DNA of 64,000 nt from Rhizodiscina lignyota (lineage: Eukaryota > Ascomycota > Dothideomycetes > Aulographales > Rhizodiscinaceae): positions 211,078-275,077 of the forward strand of contig ML978141.1 of NCBI GenBank assembly GCA_010015805.1. Direction: 5' to 3'. Below, piece after piece: positions 1 through 10,047 of this stretch. The position numbers were made by a program, and so were the translations under genes. The notes beneath the pieces are model-generated. The model made no database searches. It was given only the letters and a program-made list of their open reading frames with translations, and had not been told where the DNA came from. Positions within the stretch are counted from its first letter, which is position 1, and every line of letters starts with the position of its first letter.

Positions 1-966
1 CTCGAAGTTGAAATGAGCTTCGCTCTTGGCCGTCCCGATACTCTTGGAATGGATGACTACCACAATCGAGCGATGCCCCCAGTTGACGAATCGGAATTCT
101 CTATAATTCCATGCATGTTGCCAATGGCCAGGATCATGCGCGAAGTCTCTATTGGCATTTACTTGACAAAGGACAACATGCAACAGAAGATTGCGAAGGC
201 GATTCGCCTGGAGAAGGAATTGGATGCATGGCTCAACACTTTACCCCAAAAGATTCGCCCGAATATGGATCAAGATGTCTTTTCGAGCCGCCCACTGAGC
301 CCTGAGATTTGGCCCAAGCTTCAGGCTCTTGTGTTGAAGATACGTTATCTCAATGTTCGGATGATTCTGCTCCGACCATTTCTCCTTCACGCAGCCAAGA
401 AGCCTCAAGCTCAACCACTTGAATCCGAGCTTGCATCGGCCATTAATCGCTGCGTGTCTGCTGCCGCACAAACCGTGGAAATCATCCACGCCACTTACCA
501 TGCCCACGCGTTCTTCCGGACTTGGTGGTATAACGTAACATATGTTACGTTTGCAGCCTCCATTCTGCTCTTCTACGCGGCTCAGAGCTCGTTTGAGAAC
601 TACGCGCCACTGGATTGCTTGGCATCTGTGGATAAAGCACTCGAGATACTCGACGTCATGGAGGATGGCATCGTTGCGCGGAAGATTGCAATTTTCATCC
701 GCCCGATTGTAGATCGTTTGCGTGAGCGGAGAACTGCCCCTGCGGTCACCGAAGCCGGTCCGAAAGCAAGCGCACCTCTCGACTTGCCTTTTCTTGGAGT
801 TCCCGGATTCGATGCAAGCTGGAACGGGAATGCCGTGGACTTGGACTTCTTCCGCTCAGGCATGAGCTTCCTTGAAGGAGGCCTTTGGGACCTTGACGCC
901 GGCTTCGATGAGGCTTATCACGGCGAGACCGTCGGTGCTGTGAGGAATGCATATGCGCCACCTTGA
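1..966 (+). CDS. Fungal-specific transcription factor, C-terminal part (5' end outside window)
   Basis: The frame is open from base 1 (four codons before the first ATG at 13), so this is the 3' end of a larger gene. The start, LGRPDTLGMDDYHNRAMPP, matches the conserved 'LGRP..l.d.d...pp' segment of the fungal_trans regulatory domain of Zn2Cys6 transcription factors. It is followed by the helical, leucine-rich stretch typical of that domain, with a hydrophobic helix at about residues 175-195. The C-terminal tail from about residue 255 is Gly/Phe/Asp-rich and may be an activation region. The zinc cluster would lie upstream of the window. The family regulates transcription of metabolic or biosynthetic genes in the nucleus; the targets cannot be told from here. 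No intron is needed in the visible part. Confidence 0.8.
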   Translation, partial: LEVEMSFALGRPDTLGMDDYHNRAMPPVDESEFSIIPCMLPMARIMREVSIGIYLTKDNMQQKIAKAIRLEKELDAWLNTLPQKIRPNMDQDVFSSRPLSPEIWPKLQALVLKIRYLNVRMILLRPFLLHAAKKPQAQPLESELASAINRCVSAAAQTVEIIHATYHAHAFFRTWWYNVTYVTFAASILLFYAAQSSFENYAPLDCLASVDKALEILDVMEDGIVARKIAIFIRPIVDRLRERRTAPAVTEAGPKASAPLDLPFLGVPGFDASWNGNAVDLDFFRSGMSFLEGGLWDLDAGFDEAYHGETVGAVRNAYAPP

Positions 967-1479
967 AGATATCTACTTCTTACTGCCATTACCACCTCCT
1001 GGAAACCTGAACTATGTAGTCATATACTTTGCCGCCGGATGTTCCAAGTCCCAAGGCTCCGCTTCGGTAGAGGTGTGCTCATGCCCAAGCACTCCGATGA
1101 ATACCTAACGGGAACCAGCTTTACTCAGCCAGTCGCGCACGCTCCACATATATGAAGCCTGTATAACGATCTCAGGCGAAGGCGGACGGGTGCCATGAAA
1201 CTCGACCCTTCGTTGTTTTGAGCAATGATGTCGAGATCAAGAGTCTTACTCACTACCATTGGGCGACATCCCTGACTCACACCATCACTACTAAATGGGG
1301 AATGCATGGAAGAACGATCAATGTACCATAGTAGATCTGGAGGTTTCGGATCTATCTTCGCTGTACATCTTATATTAAGAAACTGCCTTGTTACCCTGTA
1401 CTTTCCGCGCGCACTCACAATCCAAAGTGCCTTAGTCCGACTTTGCCTTCAGTACGAACTCCTGCATGAACGGACAACA
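967..1479. other. Intergenic, convergent
   Basis: About 510 bp between the 3' ends of the transcription factor (+) and the small secreted protein (-). The short open frames here overlap each other and show no family resemblance. I see no RNA gene or repeat. Confidence 0.5.
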
Positions 1480-1826
1480 CTACCAATCATTCGGCACGCA
1501 CAGAACCTGTCCTGGGAAAGCCGCACATTTCTCCCCCTTTGCCTCGCATTGTTCCGTCTGCGCATCCGTGCACGGAACTGCTGATCCGTTAGAATGGCTC
1601 ACTCCTCAGTATTGATTCACTTACGTTCGATCTCACATTGTCCAGAGAAGGGGTTGCAGACGTGGTCAGAAGGGCATGATTCGGGGTGGAAGCCGCAATT
1701 GTCGCTTGGCGAGAGTGTCGAAAGCGGCCCTGCTGTGGAGGTGGAGGTGGAGACATCCAACCGTCTTGCTGGACTGGCGAGGGCCATGGAGGCGAAAAGA
1801 ATGGCCAAGAGACTGAAGGGCTGCAT
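1480..1826 (-). CDS. Small secreted cysteine-rich protein (100 aa, two exons)
   Basis: Exon 1 is 1826-1625, a 44-bp intron is 1624-1581 (GTAAGT donor, CTAAC branch, CAG acceptor) and exon 2 is 1580-1480. Without splicing the frame stops after about 69 codons; with it the protein is 100 aa. The ATG at 1826 was chosen because a signal peptide follows at once (MQPFSLLAILFASMALA); an upstream in-frame ATG at 1979 would bury it. A Ser/Thr-rich spacer leads to a C-terminal module with eight cysteines at about residues 44, 51, 57, 64, 71, 79, 86 and 95, an even number that could form four disulfides. The size, signal peptide and cysteine content fit a candidate effector or apoplastic protein, but no named family is recognised. 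An alternative acceptor 3 nt downstream would change only one or two residues. Confidence 0.65.
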
Positions 1827-2578
1827 TTTAAACTGGCGTGGGGGATGGGAGACGAGGGTGTTGAATTTGTGCATGTGCTGTTGATAAGAATGCCAACTGC
1901 ATGAACATTGATTGTTTATATAGTCTTCTTCGAATCTGTATTTAGTTACAAATGTTGCATTCGGAGACAGAGCTCGCAAATAGTGTCGATGACGTTGGAA
2001 GCCGCCCCATTGGCGAAGCGTCGTTGTTGTTGGCTCTTTCGCTCCAGTTCAATATTAGGATGAGCATATATGACGATAAGCGGAAAGATTCAAGGCTTAT
2101 CCACCACTCCTGATATGACTCAAGCATTGTGAAGTACGAGTCGAAAGAAGAGTGGTTTCACATGGCCTGGACATCTCGTGAAAACAGACTCGGGGTAAGC
2201 GACATCCTTCTGAAAAGCCACCCCCTTTCTCACAGCCATACGGAGACTTTCTAGTTTAAGCAATCAATAACAAGGCACCCGTAAACTTTTCAGAAGGGGC
2301 AGGTCTCACTAGTCATATTGTTCGTGAGGGCGCGACGCGGTGCTCCCTTTTAAACATCAAACGAACGCCCCAATGATCAATCCTCCAAGACAACTTTCTC
2401 ATTCGAGATGGGCATTCAAACTCGTATTGGTACAATGGCGAGCTAATTTATTAAACAAGCTTGAGCAACGTTCTGTAGCCTTAGCGCCAAGGCCCATTTC
2501 AACAAGTGGCCTCTAGCAGTTCCGAGAAGGCTGCTCAGACGGACCATTACAACGTTGATCCTGAGACAGTCTCATTAG
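1827..2578. other. Intergenic, divergent promoters
   Basis: About 750 bp between the divergent small secreted protein (-) and HET gene (+), so both promoters should lie here. Apart from a TATA-like element on the minus strand at 1915-1922, no coding sequence, repeat or RNA is supported. Confidence 0.5.
1915..1922 (-). promoter_or_regulatory. TATA-like box of the small secreted protein gene
   Basis: On the minus strand this reads TATATAAA, about 90 bp upstream of the ATG at 1826, a normal distance for a TATA element in a strongly regulated fungal gene. Confidence 0.4.
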
Positions 2579-4786
2579 ATGGATGACTATTCTGAGTATA
2601 CTGGAATATTCTTCCCTCCAAAAGTCAAAAGACATCTTCGACCGTTCTATCCGTATCTCGAGAAAGAGGGCAGCACCCATGCCCTCGAGCATCGAGCGCC
2701 GGAAGTACCTCACGGTATCAACCTCGAGACACTCAAGACTTGGATTAAGACTTGCATGAACACACATGGTAATCACTGCAGCAACCGGAATGCCTCGGCG
2801 TTTGGGAAACCAGTGTGGCTCATTGATGTTGTGCGCGCATGTCTCGTGCCCGCCGACACTCACTGCTATCTTGCCTTGAGCTACGTATGGGGCGCGGTTG
2901 AATGTGCATCGCTCACACTGGACACGCTTGAAGCTCTCCAGGGGCATGAATCTCTTGCTAAAGTCTCCATACCTCGAACTATCAGAGACGCCATAGATTT
3001 GACACATCGATTGGGGCACCGGTACCTTTGGGTCGATAAACTCTGCATAATTCAAGATGACATGGAGGAGAAGAAGTCTCAAATCCAGGCCATGAGGGGA
3101 GTCTACGCCGGAGCTTATTTGACGATAATTGCAGCGCAAGGCTCTGATGCATCACAACCGCTCTACCCTGACCAACTTGACACCACGGATGCTGAGGTAA
3201 TATGCGTACAGCAGCAACTTCAATACGGGAGAAAGAAACAGCTGTTCGGGTCTAAGTGCGATCAAACTGGAGATCATCATGGAGAAGATTCTCAAATGCA
3301 ATCTGTCGAGGATATGATCACAGATGTCACCGGAAGTGACTTTGAGACCGCTTTTACCGAGAATCGAGGAATGGTCGACGATCTCATCGGCGGCATGAGT
3401 TGGGAAGAAGATTGCTACTCCCCTAGGGGCAATACACCGCCGGACTACGAAAACACCAATGAGCTGAAGGCAGCACTTGACAGATTTGGCCCGCAGACGT
3501 GGCAGCGGCTTATCAGTGAAGGCATCATACAGCGTCTGGCCGTGGAACTAACACAGTCGACGTGGTATTCCAGAGGATGGACATTTCAAGAGTACCTCTT
3601 TTCCCCAAGACGCCTTGTATTCAACGGAAATACGGTAAATTGGGAATGCCATTGCGCCGCGTGGCACGAGAACCAACAACACATCACAGCGAGGCAGTGC
3701 TACCACAATGGTACGAACGACGTCTTGGGCGTGGACACGACTGCCTGGCCGAATCTCTATCGATTGGTGCGAATAATTTGCCTGTTCAACCGCCGCTTCC
3801 TGACGCGTCCGGAAGACGTCCTGGATGCTTTTGAAGGGCCGCTGCTTTCGTTCCGCTCCGTCTTTTATAGTGGCTTCATTGCTGGACTGCCCCAGATGTT
3901 CTTCGATGCGGCGCTTCTGTGGCAGCCTTACTCCTCGCTCACCAGACGGAAACATTATGAAGAATCGTCTACTCCTGACACCGCCCTTCCATCCTGGTCG
4001 TGGATTGGGTGGCAAGGAAATCTGCATTCGGAGAGCTGGCTGGCATGTTTCGACTACGCCATACAAGTCAACAACTGGAGTGGTGCCATAGTCCCTTCAT
4101 CGACTAGATCGACCGTGACATGGTCTTGGTCAACGTCGACGAATGGCCCAGCACAACCAGTCATCGTGTCCGCAGACGAGTTCCGAAAGAAGTACTCGGA
4201 TAGGCATGAGCCATTGCCTGAAGGTTGGTCACATTCCGGAGACAACCATTTCCTGTGGCATAACCCGGACAAGTTCGAACCATTTCAATACTCACTTCCT
4301 AATAACTATCAACCATTTAAATATCCAATTCCGATGATGGATTCCAATTCACAGCTCTCGCCTTCAATTCGCGCAGGCTTCCTTCATTGTCGTACGCGCT
4401 GTACCATCCTGAAAGTCGGGAATCTGCTAAGGGACATTCCGTCGGTACGGCACGGATGTGTGACAGCGATACTCGTGCGTGGTGATGCCGTCAACACCTC
4501 CGTCGGATACCTGAGGTTAAATGAAGACCCGGACGCTGCCGAAACTCAGGTTGGAGACGTCTGCGAGCTGATCGAACTCTCTTCAGGCGAGCAGGAAAAT
4601 GGGCTTCGGCATGCTCAAACACTTGACTGGGAAGGGGGAAAGAGTTTTCTTGATATGGAGAGCTTCTTCAATGTCATGTGGATTGAGTGGAAAGACAATG
4701 TAGCATACAGGAAGGCCGTCGGGCGCGTAAGGGAGAGCGTTTGGCGAGACGTTGAGACAGAGGAGGTTGATATTACGCTAGGCTGA
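2579..4786 (+). CDS. HET-domain (heterokaryon incompatibility) protein, 735 aa
   Basis: A single-exon frame with all hallmarks of a HET domain. ALSYVWG is at about residues 99-105, YLWVDKLCIIQD at 149-160, and a Y..A.LTIIAAQGSDA block at about 177-191. Ahead of it is the usual 'W...C...H..C' segment (residues 55-67). Further in come the WYSRGWTFQEYLFSPR segment and an ALPSWSWIGW motif, both common downstream of HET domains. HET proteins trigger cell death when genetically different hyphae fuse; the domain is related to TIR-like folds. Partner and allelic status cannot be told. It lies convergent with the 805-aa gene (184 bp apart). The length is typical of large stand-alone HET proteins, and nothing suggests truncation. 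Confidence 0.9.
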   Translation: MDDYSEYTGIFFPPKVKRHLRPFYPYLEKEGSTHALEHRAPEVPHGINLETLKTWIKTCMNTHGNHCSNRNASAFGKPVWLIDVVRACLVPADTHCYLALSYVWGAVECASLTLDTLEALQGHESLAKVSIPRTIRDAIDLTHRLGHRYLWVDKLCIIQDDMEEKKSQIQAMRGVYAGAYLTIIAAQGSDASQPLYPDQLDTTDAEVICVQQQLQYGRKKQLFGSKCDQTGDHHGEDSQMQSVEDMITDVTGSDFETAFTENRGMVDDLIGGMSWEEDCYSPRGNTPPDYENTNELKAALDRFGPQTWQRLISEGIIQRLAVELTQSTWYSRGWTFQEYLFSPRRLVFNGNTVNWECHCAAWHENQQHITARQCYHNGTNDVLGVDTTAWPNLYRLVRIICLFNRRFLTRPEDVLDAFEGPLLSFRSVFYSGFIAGLPQMFFDAALLWQPYSSLTRRKHYEESSTPDTALPSWSWIGWQGNLHSESWLACFDYAIQVNNWSGAIVPSSTRSTVTWSWSTSTNGPAQPVIVSADEFRKKYSDRHEPLPEGWSHSGDNHFLWHNPDKFEPFQYSLPNNYQPFKYPIPMMDSNSQLSPSIRAGFLHCRTRCTILKVGNLLRDIPSVRHGCVTAILVRGDAVNTSVGYLRLNEDPDAAETQVGDVCELIELSSGEQENGLRHAQTLDWEGGKSFLDMESFFNVMWIEWKDNVAYRKAVGRVRESVWRDVETEEVDITLG

Positions 4787-4970
4787 ATCGTTTGATCGAA
4801 CAGTTCGATTATGACTGCATATTAGTCTCAGGATTAGAGAACCCGGATTAGTTTTGATGAGCCTGCCAAAGACTTATCAATACATTTTTGACCAACCGTG
4901 TAAAGGGTATATCAAGAATCCTGCCAAGCCCCGATCAGTCTGTCACTTGAAAACCATTACGCCCAGTTCC

Positions 4971-7490
4971 TCAAAGCCCAGTCCGCTCAACCTCCTCATT
5001 CCTGAAACCCTGAGTGAGAATAACCACGCTCACACACGCCGCGTACGCCTCTCGAATCGCGCAAGCCATGCACGTCTCCCCAATTCTCGCGACCACTGCA
5101 CTAACGCCCGAATGCGCACACCAAGCGCGGGCGAGGACCTCATTGTCGCTCACGCCGAGCGCTTCTATTGCAAGTACTTGCTCGAGACCCGAATATGCAG
5201 GTTGAAGTGGTGCTGAGAGGGCCATCTCATCGTCACCGTCCGTACTGTGGGGCTCGGGGTCTCGAGGGAGGTATGACGTCTCTGTGGGTGAACTTCTCCC
5301 ACCGCTTCTGCCATCACCGTCACGCCCAGACGCAGAGCCGGAAGCTGTGGAAGCTGACGAGTGTCTGTGGGAGCGCGGACAATTGCGGCGACCCCAGTCT
5401 TTGATTTCCATGAGCCCATCGTCAACCTTGACGCATTTGTACGCGTAATCCCAGAATAGGACGTGAGGCCCCTGATGGCACGGAAACGCCGCGATGAAAT
5501 CAACGTCATATCGGAGAGAGAGCGGGTAGCTCACACTCGGCTCGTACGGTCTGCTGAATGCGAAGACGATGGAAGCATCCCATGTCAGAGGTCTTTGGAA
5601 GTCACCGCGCGAGGGTGACGGTGGTGCTTGTTGGTCCTTGATCGGTTTGAAGCAGAGCCTCTCTACGCGAATTACATCGGTGACCTCGTCGAGCTCTGGC
5701 ATGAGGATATCGTAGTCGCTGACGGGATACTCGTCTGCTGTTGGGCCAAGAGGTACGGTTCGCTCGCTCATTGTTTGAATATCGGTTGGAAGAATACGGG
5801 CGTCCAGCGAGGGTTTTTGGCGAATGATGGCACATTCAGTGCGTTTGAGGTCTAGGGAAGAATTACATGGTCCAATCCAGCCCGCAACTTGGTTAACTCC
5901 ACGAGCTGCACCAAGCACTTTGCCGACGATGCATTTGTACGACCAGTATGTGTTGGCACGGTACTGGAATCCGGACGAAGGCCGCATATGGGTCAGAAAG
6001 TTGAGCACATCGCCAGAGCCCTCATCGCAATCAATGAGAGAGTTCATCAGTAACCACGGAAGTGTCGGACCGGGCAAGACGACGCCAGTAAACCAGGACA
6101 TGGCATCTGCAGACCGCTCTTCGACTCGCTTCTGCGAGCGATCTCTTTCGTCCAGAGTATGAAGGACATCTTCCATGTTTGGCCACTTGAGTATTCGAGC
6201 GAAAGTTTTCAGTGCCTCTTTTTGACGGTCCTTGCTGCGGAGCTCAAAGCTAAACGACTTTCCTTTCCCTGACGCTGCATCGCGTAATTTAGATATCGAC
6301 ATGTTCTCTAGCCAACGCTCGGCAACAGCCATATCCCACCCAATCTTTGGCGGCAGAGCGAGAAGAAGTTGGCGTTTTGCTGACTCATGGTGCTGGCTCG
6401 CATGAATGCGCAGGTGTAGCTCGATGGAAAGTAGTAATTGATGAAAGAAATGCTTCTTGCGATCTTGGTCTTGACTGTCGAAGAATTTGGCCACGACATG
6501 GTTCGCCGGCTTGCTGAAATCGATCCATTCAGGATTACTGAGTACAGCGATCAAATCTACTATCTGTCGCTCTAGTCCGTAATGTGGGTCGCTATGTTCC
6601 TCGGGATCATAAATCAATTTGCCATATAGCGAGTTGTAGAGCTCGTCAACATCCTGATTAGTGGTTAGATAAAGTCCTTTGCAAGTCCAATTAAACTTAC
6701 ATCTTCGTCAAGACCAATTTCCAATTGCCGCAGCCTTTCGAGAATAGCTGCTAGCTTCATCTTCCTTGGCTTTACACTCGATCCGACTTGCAGCTTCGGG
6801 CTGAGGCTGCCAAACTTGCTCACACGATGTGTGGCCGTCGTAGTTCCAGGTATTCTTCCAAACGCAAAAAGCATCGCTGGCTGTTCCAAAGCCATCCAAG
6901 GAAACGCGTTGTCCACAGCACCCGTGATGCTTAGAGAAATGTGTTTGAATGCATCTGACTGAAATGGCGCAGCATCCGTTCGTCTGTAGTGCTCCGACTC
7001 CATGACAACGAAGAACCTGTGATGTCCTGGGGCATTACGTATCTCATCCCAATATCCCTTGAACGTAGATGCTCCAGAGACTATCACGTCCTCGGCCTCT
7101 CTCGGCGTAAGAACCGCATCGGACTTGAGCCCGCGAGGTGGCCATTTCCTCCTGGTTCTGAACTCCTCCAAGGACGTAACTTGAGCGTGGGAATTTCGTC
7201 TCGGTGGGGTGTATGTCGGATGAGGAAAGGAATGTGGGCCATCCCTGGATGTGGGTCGGCTGTGGCCGCTGTAGGCACTGAGTGATGGACGTGGGGGAGC
7301 TGGATTGGAATACGTGCGAGGAAACGGTCGAAACTAATCAATGTCAACACACTGTATTTCCTCATTGCGTCTGGTCATCGAGTCGTACTGGAAGCTCTCG
7401 CGGCTCAGCCCATCGCGCATCGAGCTCTCTTCGTCGTCTTTCCCACCAACCGAAGTCGTTGTTCATTCCTCTTGCGGGTTGTGTCAGCAT
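4971..7490 (-). CDS. Conserved fungal protein of unknown function, 805 aa, three exons
   Basis: Exons are 7490-7389, 7333-6701 and 6653-4971. Introns are 55 bp (GTACGA donor, TTAG acceptor) and 47 bp (GTAAGT, CTAATCAG), both in phase 0. The start ATG at 7490 opens a short Trp/Arg-rich exon (GWWERRRRELDARW). Next is a Pro/Ser/Arg-rich, probably disordered segment to about residue 80, then a folded-looking central part with aromatic clusters such as GPTLPWLLMNSLIDCDEGSG. The C-terminal quarter has a Ser/Gly-rich linker and a hydrophobic last 60 residues with several cysteines. I recognise no catalytic motif and do not assign a function. The clean frame over 805 codons and good splice sites argue strongly for a real gene. 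Confidence 0.75.
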
Positions 7491-8290
7491 TTTATTGAGG
7501 ATGAGAAATAAACAGGAAGAGGATCAGGCTGAAATATAAGACGCCAGCCTTATGGCCGTCGAAAGACTTGTAACCATGCCGGTGTGATTTCCTTCTTAGT
7601 CGCTATTCGACTTACACATTCAGGGCATATCATGAAAACTGAAAGCTTCCGATGAAGCTCCGACGAAGCTAGCTCGACTTAATCACTCCGTCACTCACTG
7701 CTGCAAGTGAGGCCGGGACAGCGTGTCACGACGCGGCGTTTGGTGTTTCGGTGAAGGCAGTTGCTGTCCTGCATCCCACGAACGAGACTCGACGCGAGTT
7801 TGAATGAAGGCGACACTGAGCTCTGAAGCAGATGAGCAAGAGAGATGTCCTGATGCATCGAGGTTGAGTCCGTCTTGTCCAGGCAACGACGCGTCGAGGG
7901 CCCACGTTGCACTCCACACGTGAGCTCCATCCGCGAATCAATTGCGGGTCGGACGGCTTCATCTCAACCCTAACCCTCATAGGGCTGGGAATTCTTTGGG
8001 CATCAGAAGAGAGTCGGACTCATTTTCTCGTATCATCCAATTAGATACTAGAGATAATCTTACCCTGGTTCTTAACGGAGTCTCTCATTATCAAGCGAAC
8101 CAGATCAATACAGCGGAGAAGGTAGGTGAAGCTCCGTACGATCGACATTCATCGTATCGCGATATGTCGTAAACCTGGACCTGGTAGGATTGTTTGATTA
8201 AGAATCTCTGTCCTCTTTTGGGTAATTTCATCCTTCATCAATTGACTTCCATTTCCATAATAAATAATAAGGGCATCGCTCTTCGAAGAG
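7491..8290. other. Intergenic, divergent promoters
   Basis: About 800 bp between the divergent 805-aa gene (-) and the O-methyltransferase (+). The open frames here are short and overlap. Two CCCTAA-like units at about 7966-7977 are too few to be an interstitial telomere tract. Confidence 0.5.
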
Positions 8291-9680
8291 ATGAGTCGGC
8301 TCAACGACCTCGCAGCAGAAATCGCAAAGAGCACGGAGGAAGTCAGCGAATACTTTTCGACCAACAACCTCCCTCAGCCCTCATTCGAAATCAGCGCTCC
8401 AATTGATGCATTCGCCACAGCTCCAAGCGACATTCAAAATGCAAGAACAAAAGCAATCGAAGCCTCAATCGAACTCCAACAACTCCTCAACGGGAATGTC
8501 AACGTGATGATTCCAGACGTATCAAACCCGGCTTCCCACCATCCGAACCAAACACTGACCCGAAATAGACGAATGCTTCAAGCATGCGAGCAATATACCG
8601 CTTCAAAATAGCCAACCAATTCCCAATCGGCGAAGAGATTTCCTACTCCGAGCTCGCCGACCGTTGCGATCTGTATGAACATGATCTCCGCCGCCTCATC
8701 AGATACGCCATCGTCCGGTACCGCGTCTTCAAGGAAGCTCGAAAGGGCTACATCCAGCACACTGCAGCATCCAAACTACTAGCCGAGAGCACGAGCATCC
8801 AGAACGTTATGGCTCTCATCTTCGAAGAGACGTGGCCCGCAAATGCGAAGAGTGTAGATGCGCTGAGCAAGTTTGGCAAGAGCCAGGAACCAAATGCCAC
8901 TGCAAGTCACTCCCCTAAATATTAACCTCTAAATTGAAAGGACCGATGAGACTGAAATAATCAAAGGGCTACTCCCTCGCAAATGATACCCCCCTCTCCA
9001 TCTACTCCTTCCTGGCATCTCACCCCGACCGCGCAAAGCGCTTCTCTTCCTCTATGGCCACAACCTCTGAGTCTGGCATGGCCGCCCTTGCCAAACTGTA
9101 TGACTGGTCGGCCCTCTCGCCCGGCAGCACAGTCGTCGACGTCGGCGGGGCGCGCGGTCATGTCAGCGCGTACCTTGCACAGCGCTTCCCGCATCTCAAC
9201 TTCGTAGTGCAGGACCTGCCCGCTGTGGTCGCTGGGTCCGAGATGAGCGGCGAGGACGATGCAGTGTACTACGTCCCCTCAGACGTGATAGATCGCGTGA
9301 CGCTTCAGGCCCACGACTTTTTCACTCCGCAACCGATCATCGGCGCAGCGGTATATCTAATCCGATACACGCTGCACAACTGGTCCGACGCGTACGCCGC
9401 GAAGATGCTGCGGTATCTAGTGCACGCGATGGCACCGAGGGGCCAGATCGTGGTGCAGGATCATATGCTGCCGGAGCCGGGAACGCTGTCGCTGCTGAGG
9501 GAGAGGGAGATACGGGGGATGGATTTAATCATGTTGAGCTTGTTCAATTCGAGAGAGAGGGAGGAGGCGGATTGGGCAGGGTTATTTGACATGGCGGACG
9601 AGAGGTTGAAATTGATGAGTGCGAAGAGGCTGGAAGAAGGTTCTGCTTCTGCGGTTATTGTGGCGGCGTTAGAGGGTTGA
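8291..9680 (+). CDS. SAM-dependent O-methyltransferase (COMT-like, Methyltransf_2 family), 424 aa
   Basis: Exons are 8291-8518, 8569-8901 and 8967-9680. Intron 1 is 50 bp (GTATCA...AATAG). Intron 2 is 65 bp with a GC-AG pair (GCAAGT donor). Joined, they give 424 aa, the usual length of fungal O-methyltransferases. The N-terminal half is the winged-helix dimerisation region (AIYRFKIANQFPIG...ELADRC). The SAM-binding loop VVDVGGARGH is at about residues 243-252, followed by NFVVQDLPAVV, and LHNWSD at about 323-328, where the histidine is the expected catalytic base. Such enzymes methylate hydroxyls of polyketides and other secondary metabolites in the cytosol. No polyketide synthase or other biosynthetic gene is adjacent, so the substrate is unknown. 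Confidence 0.85.
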
Positions 9681-10047
9681 GTGTGGTGCTGGCTTCGAGC
9701 CGAGTCCGACTTGTCACAAAACCAGACAGAACAAGTGGTGAGATACTTTTAGGTATGCATTTGCATCTCATCGAGGTAATGAAACTGCAAACAGCTATTT
9801 GAAACAGCTGTTAACAAAATCTAATCGTCCCAAACTCATCGCCACCCCAATGCATCAGTGTCTCAAAGTCAAACCATCATAAAAGAGAAGAAGAAGAACC
9901 GTGACCATGCCTATCAGCGCTAAGTTCAGGGCCGCATCGCAAAGCCCAGCAACCCACCAAAGCCCAAAAGCATCGCAAAGCATGCAATCCCAAAAATTCT
10001 GAGAAGGAAGGAAAAGGAAAAAGGAGAGCATCATCATTCCGCGTAGC
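9681..10047. other. Intergenic, convergent
   Basis: About 370 bp between the 3' ends of the O-methyltransferase (+) and hda1 (-). Nothing beyond presumed 3' untranslated sequence is seen. Confidence 0.5.

Noticed and set aside
7964-7980. AACCCTAACCCT interstitial telomere tract
   Set aside because: Only about two units; expected by chance in this length of sequence.
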